Shown here piece by piece: positions 16,595 to 24,908 of a stretch of 64,000 bases of DNA. The position numbers and the translations under genes are program-made. Below the pieces are notes generated by a model, which had not been told where the DNA came from, did no database searches, and saw only the letters and a program-made list of their open reading frames with translations. Origin of the DNA: Streptomyces oceani (lineage in GTDB: Bacteria > Actinomycetota > Actinomycetes > Streptomycetales > Streptomycetaceae); the NCBI RefSeq assembly GCF_001751245.1, contig NZ_LJGU01000148.1:102499-166498 (forward strand), in the 5' to 3' direction. The first letter of the stretch is position 1. Each line of letters begins with the position of its first letter.

Positions 16595-17012
16595 CCAGCT
16601 GGCTGGCTCACCGGCTGGCTGCTGACCTGGGGGTTTCGTGTGACGGGGGTGGAGCTGGTCGGGGATGGCCGGCTTCCGGGCGTAGCGGGGCGTAACTGGA
16701 GAAACAGGCGTAAGTCAGCAAAAAGCACGTAAGGGTGAGGGAACACACACAGGTGCGGACCGTTGACGAGCGGAAGCGCTGAGTGGCGCTGTGAAGCTCT
16801 TGGGCCCCCGGCCCGCATATGGGGAGTCGACAGCGGCCACCCCAGGACGGCAGATGCGGACTCAGGTGCCGCCAAAGCCCCATTCATGGCCGAGCCACGG
16901 GTATACTGGATCCAACCCGCCCCGTTGCGGAACATGTCGAACGACGCAGCCACTCCAGGATGTCCGCGGGATGTCCCGGGGAGGGCATGTGCTGTGCCAG
17001 AAAGGGCGCTTC
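16595..17012 (+). promoter_or_regulatory. gyrB upstream region
   Basis: This 418-bp non-coding region precedes gyrB. A consensus -10 hexamer TATACT is at 16902-16907, about 105 bp upstream of the gyrB start, but no good -35 is visible at 16-18 bp. Gyrase promoters are often supercoiling-sensitive and have poor -35 elements. Nothing else is seen in the stretch. Confidence 0.5.
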
Positions 17013-19094
17013 GTGGCCGATTCCGGCAACTCAAACCAGAGCAATACGTCCGATAGCGGTCCCGAGGGCGCCGTGGTGGAGGAAGGCCACGGCGAAGCCG
17101 CGCTGTCGCCGTCGTCCGTCGAGCAGGGCAACGGCCCGGTGCCGGAGGCACCACCCTCGTACGACGCCAGCGACATCACCGTCCTCGAGGGTCTGGACGC
17201 GGTTCGTAAGCGCCCTGGGATGTACATCGGCTCGACGGGGGAACGCGGGCTGCACCACCTGGTGAGCGAGGTGGTGGACAACTCGGTCGACGAGGCGCTC
17301 GCCGGTCATGCCGACACCATCGACGTCACGCTGCTCGGCGACGGCGGAGTGCGCGTGGTGGACAACGGACGTGGGATTCCGGTGGACATCGTCGCCTCGG
17401 AACAGAAGCCCGCGGTCGAGGTCGTGATGACGGTGCTGCACGCGGGCGGCAAGTTCGGCGGGGGCGGCTACGCGGTCTCCGGCGGCCTGCACGGCGTGGG
17501 CGTGTCGGTGGTGAACGCGCTGTCGCAGAAGGTGGCGGTGGAGGTCAAGCGGGGTGGTTACCGCTGGACACAGGACTACAAGCTGGGTGCGCCCACGGCG
17601 CCGCTGAAGCGGAACGAGGCGACGGACGAGTCCGGCACGACGGTGACCTTCTGGGCCGACGGGGACGTCTTCGAGACGACGGACTACTCGTTCGAGACAC
17701 TGGCCCGCCGGTTCCAGGAGATGGCCTTCCTGAACAAGGGCCTGACCATCTCGCTCACGGACGAGCGCGCGGAGCACGTCGACGAGGACGGCAACCAGAA
17801 CTCGGTCCGCTATCACTACGAGGGCGGCATCTCGGACTTCGTCCGGCACCTCAACTCCCGCAAGGGCGAGCTGGTCCATCCCACGGTGATCGACTTCGAG
17901 GCCGAGGACACCGAGCGGATGCTCTCCCTCGAGATCGCGATGCAGTGGAACAACCAGTACAGCGAGGGTGTGTACTCCTTCGCGAACACGATCCACACCC
18001 ACGAGGGCGGGACCCACGAGGAGGGGTTCCGGGCCGCGATGACGGGCCTGATCAACCGTTACGCCCGCGAGCGCAAGCTGCTGCGCGAGAAGGACGACAA
18101 CCTCACCGGTGAGGACATCCGGGAGGGCCTGACGGCGATCATCTCGGTGAAGCTGGGCGAGCCGCAGTTCGAGGGCCAGACGAAGACGAAGCTGGGGAAC
18201 ACCGAGGCGAAGACCTTCGTCCAGCGGATCGTGCACGAGTACTTCTCGGACTGGCTGGACAGCCATCCCAACGAGGCCGCGGACATCATCCGTAAGGGCA
18301 TCCAGGCCGCCACGGCGCGGGTGGCCGCTCGTAAGGCACGGGACCTGACCCGTCGGAAGGGCCTGCTGGAGACGGCCTCGCTGCCCGGGAAGCTCTCCGA
18401 CTGCCAGTCCAACGACCCGGCGAAGTGCGAGATCTTCATCGTCGAGGGCGACTCGGCGGGCGGTTCGGCGAAGTCCGGCCGGAACCCGCAGTACCAGGCG
18501 ATCCTCCCGATCCGCGGCAAGATCCTCAACGTCGAGAAGGCCCGCGTCGACCGGGTGTTGCAGAACGCCGAAGTGCAGGCGCTGATCTCGGCGTTCGGCA
18601 CGGGCATCCATGAGGACTTCGACATCGAGAAGCTCCGCTATCACAAGATCATCCTGATGGCGGACGCCGACGTCGACGGCCAGCACATCAACACGCTGCT
18701 GTTGACCCTGCTCTTCCGGTTCATGCGTCCGCTGGTGGAGGCGGGTCACGTGTTCCTCTCCCAGCCGCCGCTGTACAAGATCAAGTGGAGCCGAGACGAG
18801 TACCAGTACGCGTACTCCGAGCGGGAACGCGAGAGCCTCGTCCGGCTCGGCCGGGAGCAGGGCAAGCGCATCAAGGACGACGCGATCCAACGCTTCAAGG
18901 GCCTGGGCGAGATGAACGCCGAGGAACTCCGCGTCACCACCATGGACCAGGACCACCGGGTGCTGCGCCAGGTGACGCTGGACGACGCGGCAGCCGCCGA
19001 CGACCTGTTCTCGATTCTGATGGGGGAGGACGTGGACGCGCGGCGCTCGTTCATTCAGCGCAACGCCAAGGACGTCCGCTTCCTCGACATCTGA
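17013..19094 (+). CDS. gyrB: DNA gyrase subunit B
   Basis: GyrB is the ATPase subunit of gyrase, which introduces negative supercoils. The 693-residue protein has the GHKL ATP site (EVVDNSVDEALAGHAD, VVDNGRGIPVDI, and the GGKFGGGGYAVSGGLHGVG lid). The TOPRIM domain has IFIVEGDSAGGSAKSGRNP and IILMADADVDGQHI. The end is the conserved QRNAKDVRFLDI. The GTG at 17013 has AAAGGG six bases upstream. An in-frame GTG at 16989 is possible but its ribosome-binding site is too close. gyrA follows 51 bp downstream. Confidence 0.97.
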   Translation: MADSGNSNQSNTSDSGPEGAVVEEGHGEAALSPSSVEQGNGPVPEAPPSYDASDITVLEGLDAVRKRPGMYIGSTGERGLHHLVSEVVDNSVDEALAGHADTIDVTLLGDGGVRVVDNGRGIPVDIVASEQKPAVEVVMTVLHAGGKFGGGGYAVSGGLHGVGVSVVNALSQKVAVEVKRGGYRWTQDYKLGAPTAPLKRNEATDESGTTVTFWADGDVFETTDYSFETLARRFQEMAFLNKGLTISLTDERAEHVDEDGNQNSVRYHYEGGISDFVRHLNSRKGELVHPTVIDFEAEDTERMLSLEIAMQWNNQYSEGVYSFANTIHTHEGGTHEEGFRAAMTGLINRYARERKLLREKDDNLTGEDIREGLTAIISVKLGEPQFEGQTKTKLGNTEAKTFVQRIVHEYFSDWLDSHPNEAADIIRKGIQAATARVAARKARDLTRRKGLLETASLPGKLSDCQSNDPAKCEIFIVEGDSAGGSAKSGRNPQYQAILPIRGKILNVEKARVDRVLQNAEVQALISAFGTGIHEDFDIEKLRYHKIILMADADVDGQHINTLLLTLLFRFMRPLVEAGHVFLSQPPLYKIKWSRDEYQYAYSERERESLVRLGREQGKRIKDDAIQRFKGLGEMNAEELRVTTMDQDHRVLRQVTLDDAAAADDLFSILMGEDVDARRSFIQRNAKDVRFLDI

Positions 19095-19145
19095 GTCGGC
19101 CCGCCCGCAGCACAGACGCAGCACAGACAAGGACTTTGACCAGCG

Positions 19146-21785
19146 ATGGCCGACGACAACAGCCCTGACAGCCCCCTCGAGTCCGCTCCCGGGGACCTCA
19201 GTCCGCTCGCCGCGCAGGCCGGTCTCCGAGTGGAGCCGGTCAGCCTCGAGACGGAGATGCAGCGCTCGTATCTCGACTACGCGATGAGCGTGATCGTCTC
19301 GCGCGCGCTGCCCGACATCCGGGACGGTCTGAAGCCCGTGCACCGCCGGGTGTTGTACGCGATGTACGACGGCGGGTATCGGCCGGAGAAGGGCTACTAC
19401 AAGTGTGCCCGGGTCGTCGGCGACGTGATGGGTACCTATCACCCACACGGTGACACCTCCATCTACGACGCCCTGGTACGCCTCGCGCAGACCTGGTCGA
19501 TGCGTATGCCACTGGTGGACTCGAACGGCAACTTCGGTTCGCCAGGCAACGACCCGGCCGCGGCGATGCGGTACACCGAGTGCCGGATGGCGCCGCTGGC
19601 CATGGAGATGCTGCGGGAGATCGACGAGGAGACGGTCGACCTCCAGGACAACTACGACGGCCGGAACCTCGAGCCGACCGTGCTGCCCTCACGGATCCCC
19701 AACCTGTTGATCAACGGTTCGGCGGGCATCGCGGTGGGGATGGCCACCAACATCCCGCCGCACAACCTCCGCGAGGTGGCCGCCGGCGCCAAGTGGCACC
19801 TGGACCACCCGGAGGCCAGCAACGAGGAACTGCTCGAGGCGCTGATCGAGCGGATCAAGGGGCCGGACTTTCCCTCCGGTGCGTTGGTGGTCGGCCGGCA
19901 CGGCATCGAAGAGGCGTATCGCACCGGGCGCGGTTCGATCACGATGCGCTCGGTCGTGGAGGTCGAGGAGATCCAGGGGCGGCAGTGCCTGGTCGTCACG
20001 GAGCTGCCGTACCAGGTCAACCCGGACAACCTCGCCCTGAAGATCGCCGATCTGGTGAAGGAGGGACGGGTCGGCGGCATCGCGGACGTACGCGACGAGA
20101 GCTCCTCGCTCACCGGACGGCGGCTGGTGATCGTCCTCAAGCGGGACGCGGTCGCGAAGGTGGTGCTGAACAACCTCTACAAGCACACCGACCTACAGAC
20201 CAACTTCGGCGCGAACATGCTGGCCCTGGTCGAGGGCGTGCCACGCACCCTCTCGCTGGACGCGTTCATCCGGCACTGGGTGAAGCACCAGATCGACGTG
20301 ATCGTACGCCGCACCCAGTACCGCCTGCGCAAGGCCGAGGAGCGCGCGCACATCCTGCGTGGACTGCTGAAGGCGCTGGACGCGATCGACGAGGTCATCG
20401 CCCTGATCCGGCGCAGCCAGACCGTCGAGGAGGCCCGCGAGGGTCTGATGGGGCTGCTGCGGATCGACGAGATCCAGGCGAACGCCATCCTCGAGATGCA
20501 GCTGCGCCGGCTGGCCGCGCTGGAGCGGCAGAAGATCACCGCCGAGCACGACGAGCTTCAGGGGAAGATCGACGAGTACAACGCCATCCTCGCTTCGCCG
20601 GAGCGGCAGCGGGAGATCGTGGGCGAGGAGTTGACCGCGATCGTCGAGAAGTACGGCGACGACCGGCGCTCCAAACTGGTGCCCTTCGAAGGCGACATGT
20701 CCGTCGAGGACCTGATCGCGGAGGAGGACATCGTCGTCACCATCACCCGTGGCGGCTATGTGAAGCGCACCAAGACGGTCGACTACCGGGCCCAGAAGCG
20801 CGGCGGGAAGGGGGTGCGGGGCACGAAGCTGAAGGAGGACGACATCGTCGACCACTTCTTCGTCTCCACCACCCATCACTGGCTGCTGTTCTTCACCAAC
20901 AAGGGTCGGGTCTACCGGGCCAAGGCGTACGAACTGCCGGACGCCGGACGGGAGGCCAGGGGCCAGCACGTCGCCAACCTGCTGGCCTTCCAGCCGGATG
21001 AGCAGATCGCCGAGATCCTCGCCATCCGGGACTACGAGGCGGTGCCGTACCTGGTGCTCGCCACCAAGTCCGGTCTGGTCAAGAAGACGCCGCTGAAGGA
21101 CTACGACTCGCCCCGCTCCGGTGGTGTCATCGCGATCAACCTGCGGGAGATGGAGGACGGTCGCGACGACGAGTTGATCGGGGCCGAACTGGTCTCCTCC
21201 GAGGACGATCTGCTGCTGGTCAGCAAGCATGCCCAGTCCATCCGCTTCACCGCGACGGATGACGCGTTGCGGCCCATGGGTCGGGCGACGTCCGGCGTCA
21301 AGGGGATGAGTTTCCGGGAAGGCGACGAACTCCTCTCGATGAACGTCGTCCGAGCGGGTACGTTCGTCTTCACCGCGACCGACGGCGGTTACGCGAAACG
21401 TACTCCGGTGGACGACTACCGCGTCCAGGGACGTGGCGGTCTGGGGATCAAGGCAGCCAAGATCGTGGAGGATCGCGGTGAGCTGGTCGGCGCCCTGGTG
21501 GTGGAGGAAACCGATGAAATCCTCGCCATCACGCTCAGCGGTGGAGTGATCCGGACGCGGGTCACGGGCGTTCGGGAGACGGGCCGTGACACGATGGGCG
21601 TCCAACTGATCAACCTGGGTAAGCGAGACGCCGTGGTCGGTGTGGCCCGCAATGCCGAGGCCGGTCGTGAAGCCGAGGAAGTCGAGGCCGTCGTGGACGC
21701 GGCCGGGGAAGCACCCGAGAGCGAACCGGGTGCGGAGCCGGAATCCGGGTCCGAGTCTTCGGCCACGTCGAGCGACGAGGAGTAA
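19146..21785 (+). CDS. gyrA: DNA gyrase subunit A
   Basis: This is the breakage-reunion subunit of gyrase, 879 residues. The quinolone-resistance region is GDVMGTYHPHGDTSIYDAL, with Thr104 and Asp108 at the positions equivalent to E. coli Ser83 and Asp87. The catalytic tyrosine is Tyr143 in AMRYTECRM. Six C-terminal beta-pinwheel blades follow, including a GyrA-box-like QKRGGKGVRG. An acidic, Glu/Ala/Ser-rich tail of about 55 residues ends the protein. The ATG at 19146 is chosen; the first 35 residues are variable. The next gene begins 3 bp after the stop. Confidence 0.97.
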   Translation: MADDNSPDSPLESAPGDLSPLAAQAGLRVEPVSLETEMQRSYLDYAMSVIVSRALPDIRDGLKPVHRRVLYAMYDGGYRPEKGYYKCARVVGDVMGTYHPHGDTSIYDALVRLAQTWSMRMPLVDSNGNFGSPGNDPAAAMRYTECRMAPLAMEMLREIDEETVDLQDNYDGRNLEPTVLPSRIPNLLINGSAGIAVGMATNIPPHNLREVAAGAKWHLDHPEASNEELLEALIERIKGPDFPSGALVVGRHGIEEAYRTGRGSITMRSVVEVEEIQGRQCLVVTELPYQVNPDNLALKIADLVKEGRVGGIADVRDESSSLTGRRLVIVLKRDAVAKVVLNNLYKHTDLQTNFGANMLALVEGVPRTLSLDAFIRHWVKHQIDVIVRRTQYRLRKAEERAHILRGLLKALDAIDEVIALIRRSQTVEEAREGLMGLLRIDEIQANAILEMQLRRLAALERQKITAEHDELQGKIDEYNAILASPERQREIVGEELTAIVEKYGDDRRSKLVPFEGDMSVEDLIAEEDIVVTITRGGYVKRTKTVDYRAQKRGGKGVRGTKLKEDDIVDHFFVSTTHHWLLFFTNKGRVYRAKAYELPDAGREARGQHVANLLAFQPDEQIAEILAIRDYEAVPYLVLATKSGLVKKTPLKDYDSPRSGGVIAINLREMEDGRDDELIGAELVSSEDDLLLVSKHAQSIRFTATDDALRPMGRATSGVKGMSFREGDELLSMNVVRAGTFVFTATDGGYAKRTPVDDYRVQGRGGLGIKAAKIVEDRGELVGALVVEETDEILAITLSGGVIRTRVTGVRETGRDTMGVQLINLGKRDAVVGVARNAEAGREAEEVEAVVDAAGEAPESEPGAEPESGSESSATSSDEE

Positions 21786-21788
21786 GGC

Positions 21789-22472
21789 GTGAGTGGTGCC
21801 CAGCCCCAGCCGCAGGCACAGCCGCAACCTGGGGTGCAGCAGCCGCAGCCCCAACCTCAGCCGCACACCCAGGCGCAGCCACACACCCAGGCGCAGCCAC
21901 ACGCACAGCAGGCTCAGGCCCAGCCGCAGCCCGGGATGCAGCAGCCCCAGCCGCAGGCCGCGTCGGCGGCTGCCGGTGGCCCGCCGCCACAGCAGCCTCC
22001 GCGGGCGTACGTCTCACCGCGGCAGCAGGCGGAGGCCGGTGAGGGGCAGGGAACGAGCGAGTCCCAGCGACGCTCCCGCACCGGGGCTCGTACGATCCCG
22101 CAGACTCGTCGGGCCCGGCTCCGGGTCGCGAAGGTCGACCCGTGGTCGGTGATGAAGGTCGGTTTCCTGCTGTCCATCGCGCTGGGGCTGTGCACGATCG
22201 TGGCGGTCGCGGTGCTGTGGATGGTGATGGACGGCATGGGTGTCTTCTCGACGCTCGGCGAGACCATCAGTGAGGCGACGTCCTCGGACGACGGCGGCGG
22301 ATTCGACCTGCAGGCGTTCCTGTCGCTGCCCAGGGTGCTGCTGTTCACCGCGATCGTCGCGGTGATCGACGTGGTCCTGGCCACCGCGCTGGCCACGCTG
22401 GGCGCGTTCATCTACAACCTCTCGGCGGGCTTCGTGGGCGGTGTGGAGGTCACGCTGGCCGAGGACGAGTGA
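21789..22472 (+). CDS. DUF3566 membrane protein with Gln/Pro repeat N-terminus
   Basis: The 227-residue protein has a cytoplasmic N-terminus of about 75 residues made of Gln/Pro/Ala/His repeats, including a tandem HTQAQP. Then comes a DUF3566 domain with two membrane segments (VMKVGFLLSIALGLCTIVAV and LLFTAIVAVIDVVLATALA). A DUF3566 gene directly after gyrA is conserved across actinobacteria, including mycobacteria; its function is not established. The GTG at 21789 lies behind GAGGAG, which overlaps the gyrA end, so it is probably co-transcribed with gyrBA. Confidence 0.85.
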   Translation: MSGAQPQPQAQPQPGVQQPQPQPQPHTQAQPHTQAQPHAQQAQAQPQPGMQQPQPQAASAAAGGPPPQQPPRAYVSPRQQAEAGEGQGTSESQRRSRTGARTIPQTRRARLRVAKVDPWSVMKVGFLLSIALGLCTIVAVAVLWMVMDGMGVFSTLGETISEATSSDDGGGFDLQAFLSLPRVLLFTAIVAVIDVVLATALATLGAFIYNLSAGFVGGVEVTLAEDE

Positions 22473-22481
22473 AGCACTTCC

Positions 22482-22511
22482 GGGATCCCCGCGGAGTCCC
22501 GCGGGGATCCC
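22482..22511 (+). terminator. Terminator of the gyrB-gyrA-DUF3566 unit
   Basis: A perfect 13-bp stem GGGATCCCCGCGG / CCGCGGGGATCCC with a 4-base loop starts 9 bp after the stop codon. No T-run follows, as is usual in Streptomyces. Confidence 0.75.
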
Positions 22512-22535
22512 GCACCGGAGTCCGGGTAACCGATT

Positions 22536-22564
22536 TTGGGACGGGGACCGGAGTGCGCTAATCT
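22536..22564 (+). promoter_or_regulatory. Promoter of tRNA-Ile
   Basis: TTGGGA at 22536-22541 and TAATCT at 22559-22564 are separated by 17 bp, a good housekeeping-type promoter. The tRNA begins 16 bp after the -10. The same TAATCTT element precedes the tRNA-Leu gene. Confidence 0.65.
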
Positions 22565-22579
22565 TTCGGTGCAGCGCGC

Positions 22580-22656
22580 GGGGCTATAGCTCAGATGGTT
22601 AGAGCGCATCCCTGATAAGGATGAGGCCACAGGTTCAAGTCCTGTTAGCCCCACCA
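22580..22656 (+). tRNA. tRNA-Ile (anticodon GAT)
   Basis: A full cloverleaf of 77 nt. The acceptor GGGGCTA pairs with TAGCCCC, the anticodon loop is CTGATAA (GAT), and the T-arm is ACAGG-TTCAAGT-CCTGT. The 3' CCA is encoded. Confidence 0.97.
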
Positions 22657-22658
22657 GT

Positions 22659-22691
22659 ACGACCCCCGGCCGGTTGTTCGCCGGGGGTCGT
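22659..22691 (+). terminator. Terminator after tRNA-Ile
   Basis: A perfect 12-bp stem ACGACCCCCGGC / GCCGGGGGTCGT with a 9-base loop, starting 3 bp after the tRNA. Confidence 0.75.
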
Positions 22692-22822
22692 CTCGTGGTC
22701 GCGCCAGGTGACTCCGTCCCGGCGCTCGACCGCCACTCGGGCCGATCGCTTTGTGTGTGCCGACCTTTGGGTATCATCGCTCTCCAGAAGGTCCCAACGT
22801 CTATGAATGACGAGGTAGCGCG

Positions 22823-22957
22823 GTGAAGAAGCTACTCCTGGTCGCACTGGCCGCCGTCGGCGGGCTCCTCGTGTACCGCCAGATCCAGGCGGATCGCGCC
22901 GAGCAGGATCTGTGGACGGAGGCGACCGACTCCGTGCCCGCAGGTTCGGGTGTGTGA
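22823..22957 (+). CDS. DLW-39 family small protein
   Basis: This 44-residue peptide begins with a hydrophobic segment (MKKLLLVALAAVGGLLVY), followed by RQIQADRAEQDLWTEATD. The DLW motif near residues 29-31 defines the DLW-39 family of short actinobacterial proteins, which are usually encoded near gyrA and tRNA-Ile. The function is unknown; the N-terminus suggests membrane attachment. It starts with GTG behind GAGGTAGCG and is followed by a clear terminator. Confidence 0.8.
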   Translation: MKKLLLVALAAVGGLLVYRQIQADRAEQDLWTEATDSVPAGSGV

Positions 22958-22974
22958 GCCCCGCAGATTCCCGT

Positions 22975-23005
22975 AGGCCCCGATCGCGTCGCGCGGTCGG
23001 GGCCT
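22975..23005 (+). terminator. Terminator after the DLW-39 gene
   Basis: A 14-bp stem AGGCCCCGATCGCG / CGCGGTCGGGGCCT with one G-T pair and a 3-base loop, 17 bp after the stop codon. Confidence 0.7.
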
Positions 23006-23149
23006 CATCTTGGTTGTGTACGGCGCTCGTTCACCGGGGGAGTTCACCGGGTTGGCGAGGAGCGGGCGTTCCGGTGACCTGTCCGTGCGCCGGGACCGCC
23101 CGTACGTACGCGGCCGCACGGGCTTGAGGCGTCAGCGGTCCCACCCCCG

Positions 23150-23701
23150 TCAGTTCTGGTGCTCCTCGTAGTGCTTCACCGCGTCCGAGGTCCGTCCCGC
23201 GCCGTACACCCGTAGGAACTCCGCCAGTTCGGGATGTGTGCCCGCCAGGGTGGCGGAGGCGTCCAGGATCTCCGAGGCGTCGGAAACGGACCGCAGCAGC
23301 GCCTGGATCTCCCGCACGACCCGCTTCACGGGCGTCTGCGTGGTGCCTGCGGCGGTGTGCTGGGCTGTGTTGTTGAGCACACTTCCCGCGGCGGTCCTTC
23401 GAATCTCGTCCATACGCTGCGTAGCGTCTCCAGCACTCACCTCGCCCCGGGCGACGTCCGCGGCGAGGTCCTGCAACGCTTGCACCCGCTGCACCACCGC
23501 GGGGTTCCCGATCTTGGCTCGTTGTCCGCTCATCAGCTGGGAGAGCATGGGCGCGGAGAGCCCCAACACCGTGGCCAGACGGGCCTGGTTGAGCCCCAGG
23601 TCGTCTATCAGGCGGCGAAAGAGCGATCCGAGCGGCTCTCCGTACCACTGGCTCTGCAGTTCCTGCGCCTTGGCAGCGGCTTCCTGCTGTGCTGCGTCCA
23701 T
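23150..23701 (-). CDS. Helix-turn-helix DNA-binding protein (XRE-like)
   Basis: This 183-residue protein has an N-terminal Ala/Gln-rich helix and a typical helix-turn-helix at about 30-60 (LGLNQARLATVLGLSAPMLSQ, with MSGQRAKIGNP following). A helical C-terminal half covers the rest, with the end rich in DASEILDASATLAG-type sequence. The ATG at 23701 lies behind GGGGAGAG; an ATG at 23758 in the same frame has no such site. The gene is divergent from tRNA-Ala. Targets are unknown. Confidence 0.8.
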   Translation of the reverse strand: MDAAQQEAAAKAQELQSQWYGEPLGSLFRRLIDDLGLNQARLATVLGLSAPMLSQLMSGQRAKIGNPAVVQRVQALQDLAADVARGEVSAGDATQRMDEIRRTAAGSVLNNTAQHTAAGTTQTPVKRVVREIQALLRSVSDASEILDASATLAGTHPELAEFLRVYGAGRTSDAVKHYEEHQN

Positions 23702-23832
23702 CACGTCTCTCCCCTGGACTCGCGGGTGTCGCTTCGCTGGCGCGAACTTGTCGTGCATCCTACGGAGGGTGATGGCGGCCCGGCGATACCCGGTCGGAAA
23801 TCAGCCGACGGACCGGGTAGGCTAGGGCCAGC

Positions 23833-23905
23833 GGGGCCTTAGCTCAGTTGGTAGAGCGCCGTCTTTGCATGGCGGATGTCAGGAGTTCGACTCTCCTAGG
23901 CTCCA
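23833..23905 (+). tRNA. tRNA-Ala (anticodon TGC)
   Basis: A 73-nt cloverleaf. The acceptor GGGGCCT pairs with AGGCTCC (one G-T), the anticodon loop is TTTGCAT (TGC), and the T-arm is AGGAG-TTCGACT-CTCCT. The 3' CCA is not encoded; the gene is followed by CCCCG. Confidence 0.96.
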
Positions 23906-23910
23906 CCCCG

Positions 23911-23948
23911 ACGATGCCCGGGAGTTCTCGATCGCTCCCGGGCATCGT
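23911..23948 (+). terminator. Terminator after tRNA-Ala
   Basis: A perfect 14-bp stem ACGATGCCCGGGAG / CTCCCGGGCATCGT with a 10-base loop, starting 5 bp after the tRNA. Confidence 0.75.
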
Positions 23949-23994
23949 GCTGTTCGGACGGCGGGCGGGCCGGCCGTGATGCTCGCTCGCCTGG

Positions 23995-24849
23995 TCAGTC
24001 GTCCTCCCGTACGCGCACGAACCGCACCGGCCGGTGCGTCCCCGTGCTGGTCTCCCCCTCTGCCGGGAGCGGTGGATTCAACCGCCTGAACTCGCCGTGC
24101 TCCGGGTGGATTTCGGCCGGGCCGAGGTGTCCGGCCACAGCGTCGCCGACCTGCTTGCGTTGTACGGGCGACAGCTGCGGGGAACACATCACCCGCTGTC
24201 CGTCCGGTAGTTCCAGCTGTACCCAGCGCGGCCGGTCCGCCGGGCCGGCGACGGCGACAAGCTGGGCGTCCACCGTCTCGGAGTGCCGGAACTTCACCCA
24301 GCGTGCCTGGGGGTCGGACGGCCGATAGCGGGTGTTCAGCCCGCGGCACACCAGGCCCTCCACGCCCAGCGGAGCGAGCGTCGGTCCCCACCGCAGTGCC
24401 TCGGGACGGACGTTGGTCGCCTTCACGAGCTGAAGTGGCGGTCGTACACCGCGAAGTGTCCGGGTCAGCAACTCCCAGCGCTCGCTCAACGGCCGCTCCC
24501 GGACGTCCTCGCCCGGCCCCGCCAACTGGTCGAAGGCGACGTACGACAGCGCGGCCCCGTCCCGTTCCCGAGCCGCCCGGGAACGTAGCAGCTCGCGGAA
24601 GGCCAGCGCGCCGTTCCGCCAGGCGCACAACTCGCCGTCCAGCACCACACCGGCCGGCAGCTCCGCGATCGCTTCCGCGACCGCCGGGAAGTCCGCCGAG
24701 CGGTCCCGGCCCGAGCGGGACTGCAGTACCGCGCGGCCGGCGCCGAGCGCGAAGCCCACGATGCGCAGGCCGTCCAGCTTGACGGAGTACTGCACGCCAC
24801 CCGGCAGTGCGTTGGTGGCCGGCACGGTACGAGCCGCTCGTGGGCGCAT
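23995..24849 (-). CDS. ATP-dependent DNA ligase-like protein (LigC/LigD ligase-domain type)
   Basis: This single-domain ligase-like protein of about 284 residues would seal nicks with ATP. The nucleotidyl-lysine motif I is in YSVKLDGLRIVGFA, and motif Ia is SRSGRDRSADFPAVAEAI. A motif III-like YVAFDQLAG and a motif IV-like VEGLVCRGLNTRY follow, and motif V is ARWVKFRHSE. The OB domain is at the C-terminus. Motifs III to V deviate from typical LigC/LigD enzymes: EGLVCR replaces EG-V-K, and KFR replaces K-x-K. The start is uncertain; ATG 24849 follows GGTGGACGTG, and an ATG at 24894 is also possible. There are no Ku or polymerase/nuclease partners nearby. Confidence 0.75.
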   Translation of the reverse strand: MRPRAARTVPATNALPGGVQYSVKLDGLRIVGFALGAGRAVLQSRSGRDRSADFPAVAEAIAELPAGVVLDGELCAWRNGALAFRELLRSRAARERDGAALSYVAFDQLAGPGEDVRERPLSERWELLTRTLRGVRPPLQLVKATNVRPEALRWGPTLAPLGVEGLVCRGLNTRYRPSDPQARWVKFRHSETVDAQLVAVAGPADRPRWVQLELPDGQRVMCSPQLSPVQRKQVGDAVAGHLGPAEIHPEHGEFRRLNPPLPAEGETSTGTHRPVRFVRVREDD

Positions 24850-24908
24850 CACGTCCACCGGCGGCGGCACCGTGACGGCTTGGTCACCCACCATGCCGCC
24901 GCAACCAG

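Noticed and set aside
17031..19448. 805-codon open frame antisense to gyrB
   Set aside because: It mirrors gyrB codon structure; GC-rich third positions keep the antisense frame open. The product is Arg/Val/Leu/His-rich without domains, and gyrB is certain.
20193..21902. 569-codon open frame antisense to gyrA
   Set aside because: Same effect of high GC on the complement of a real gene; no recognisable protein features.
22580..23905. Possible rRNA operon with tRNA-Ile and tRNA-Ala as spacer tRNAs
   Set aside because: No rRNA sequence flanks either tRNA, and protein-coding genes lie between them.
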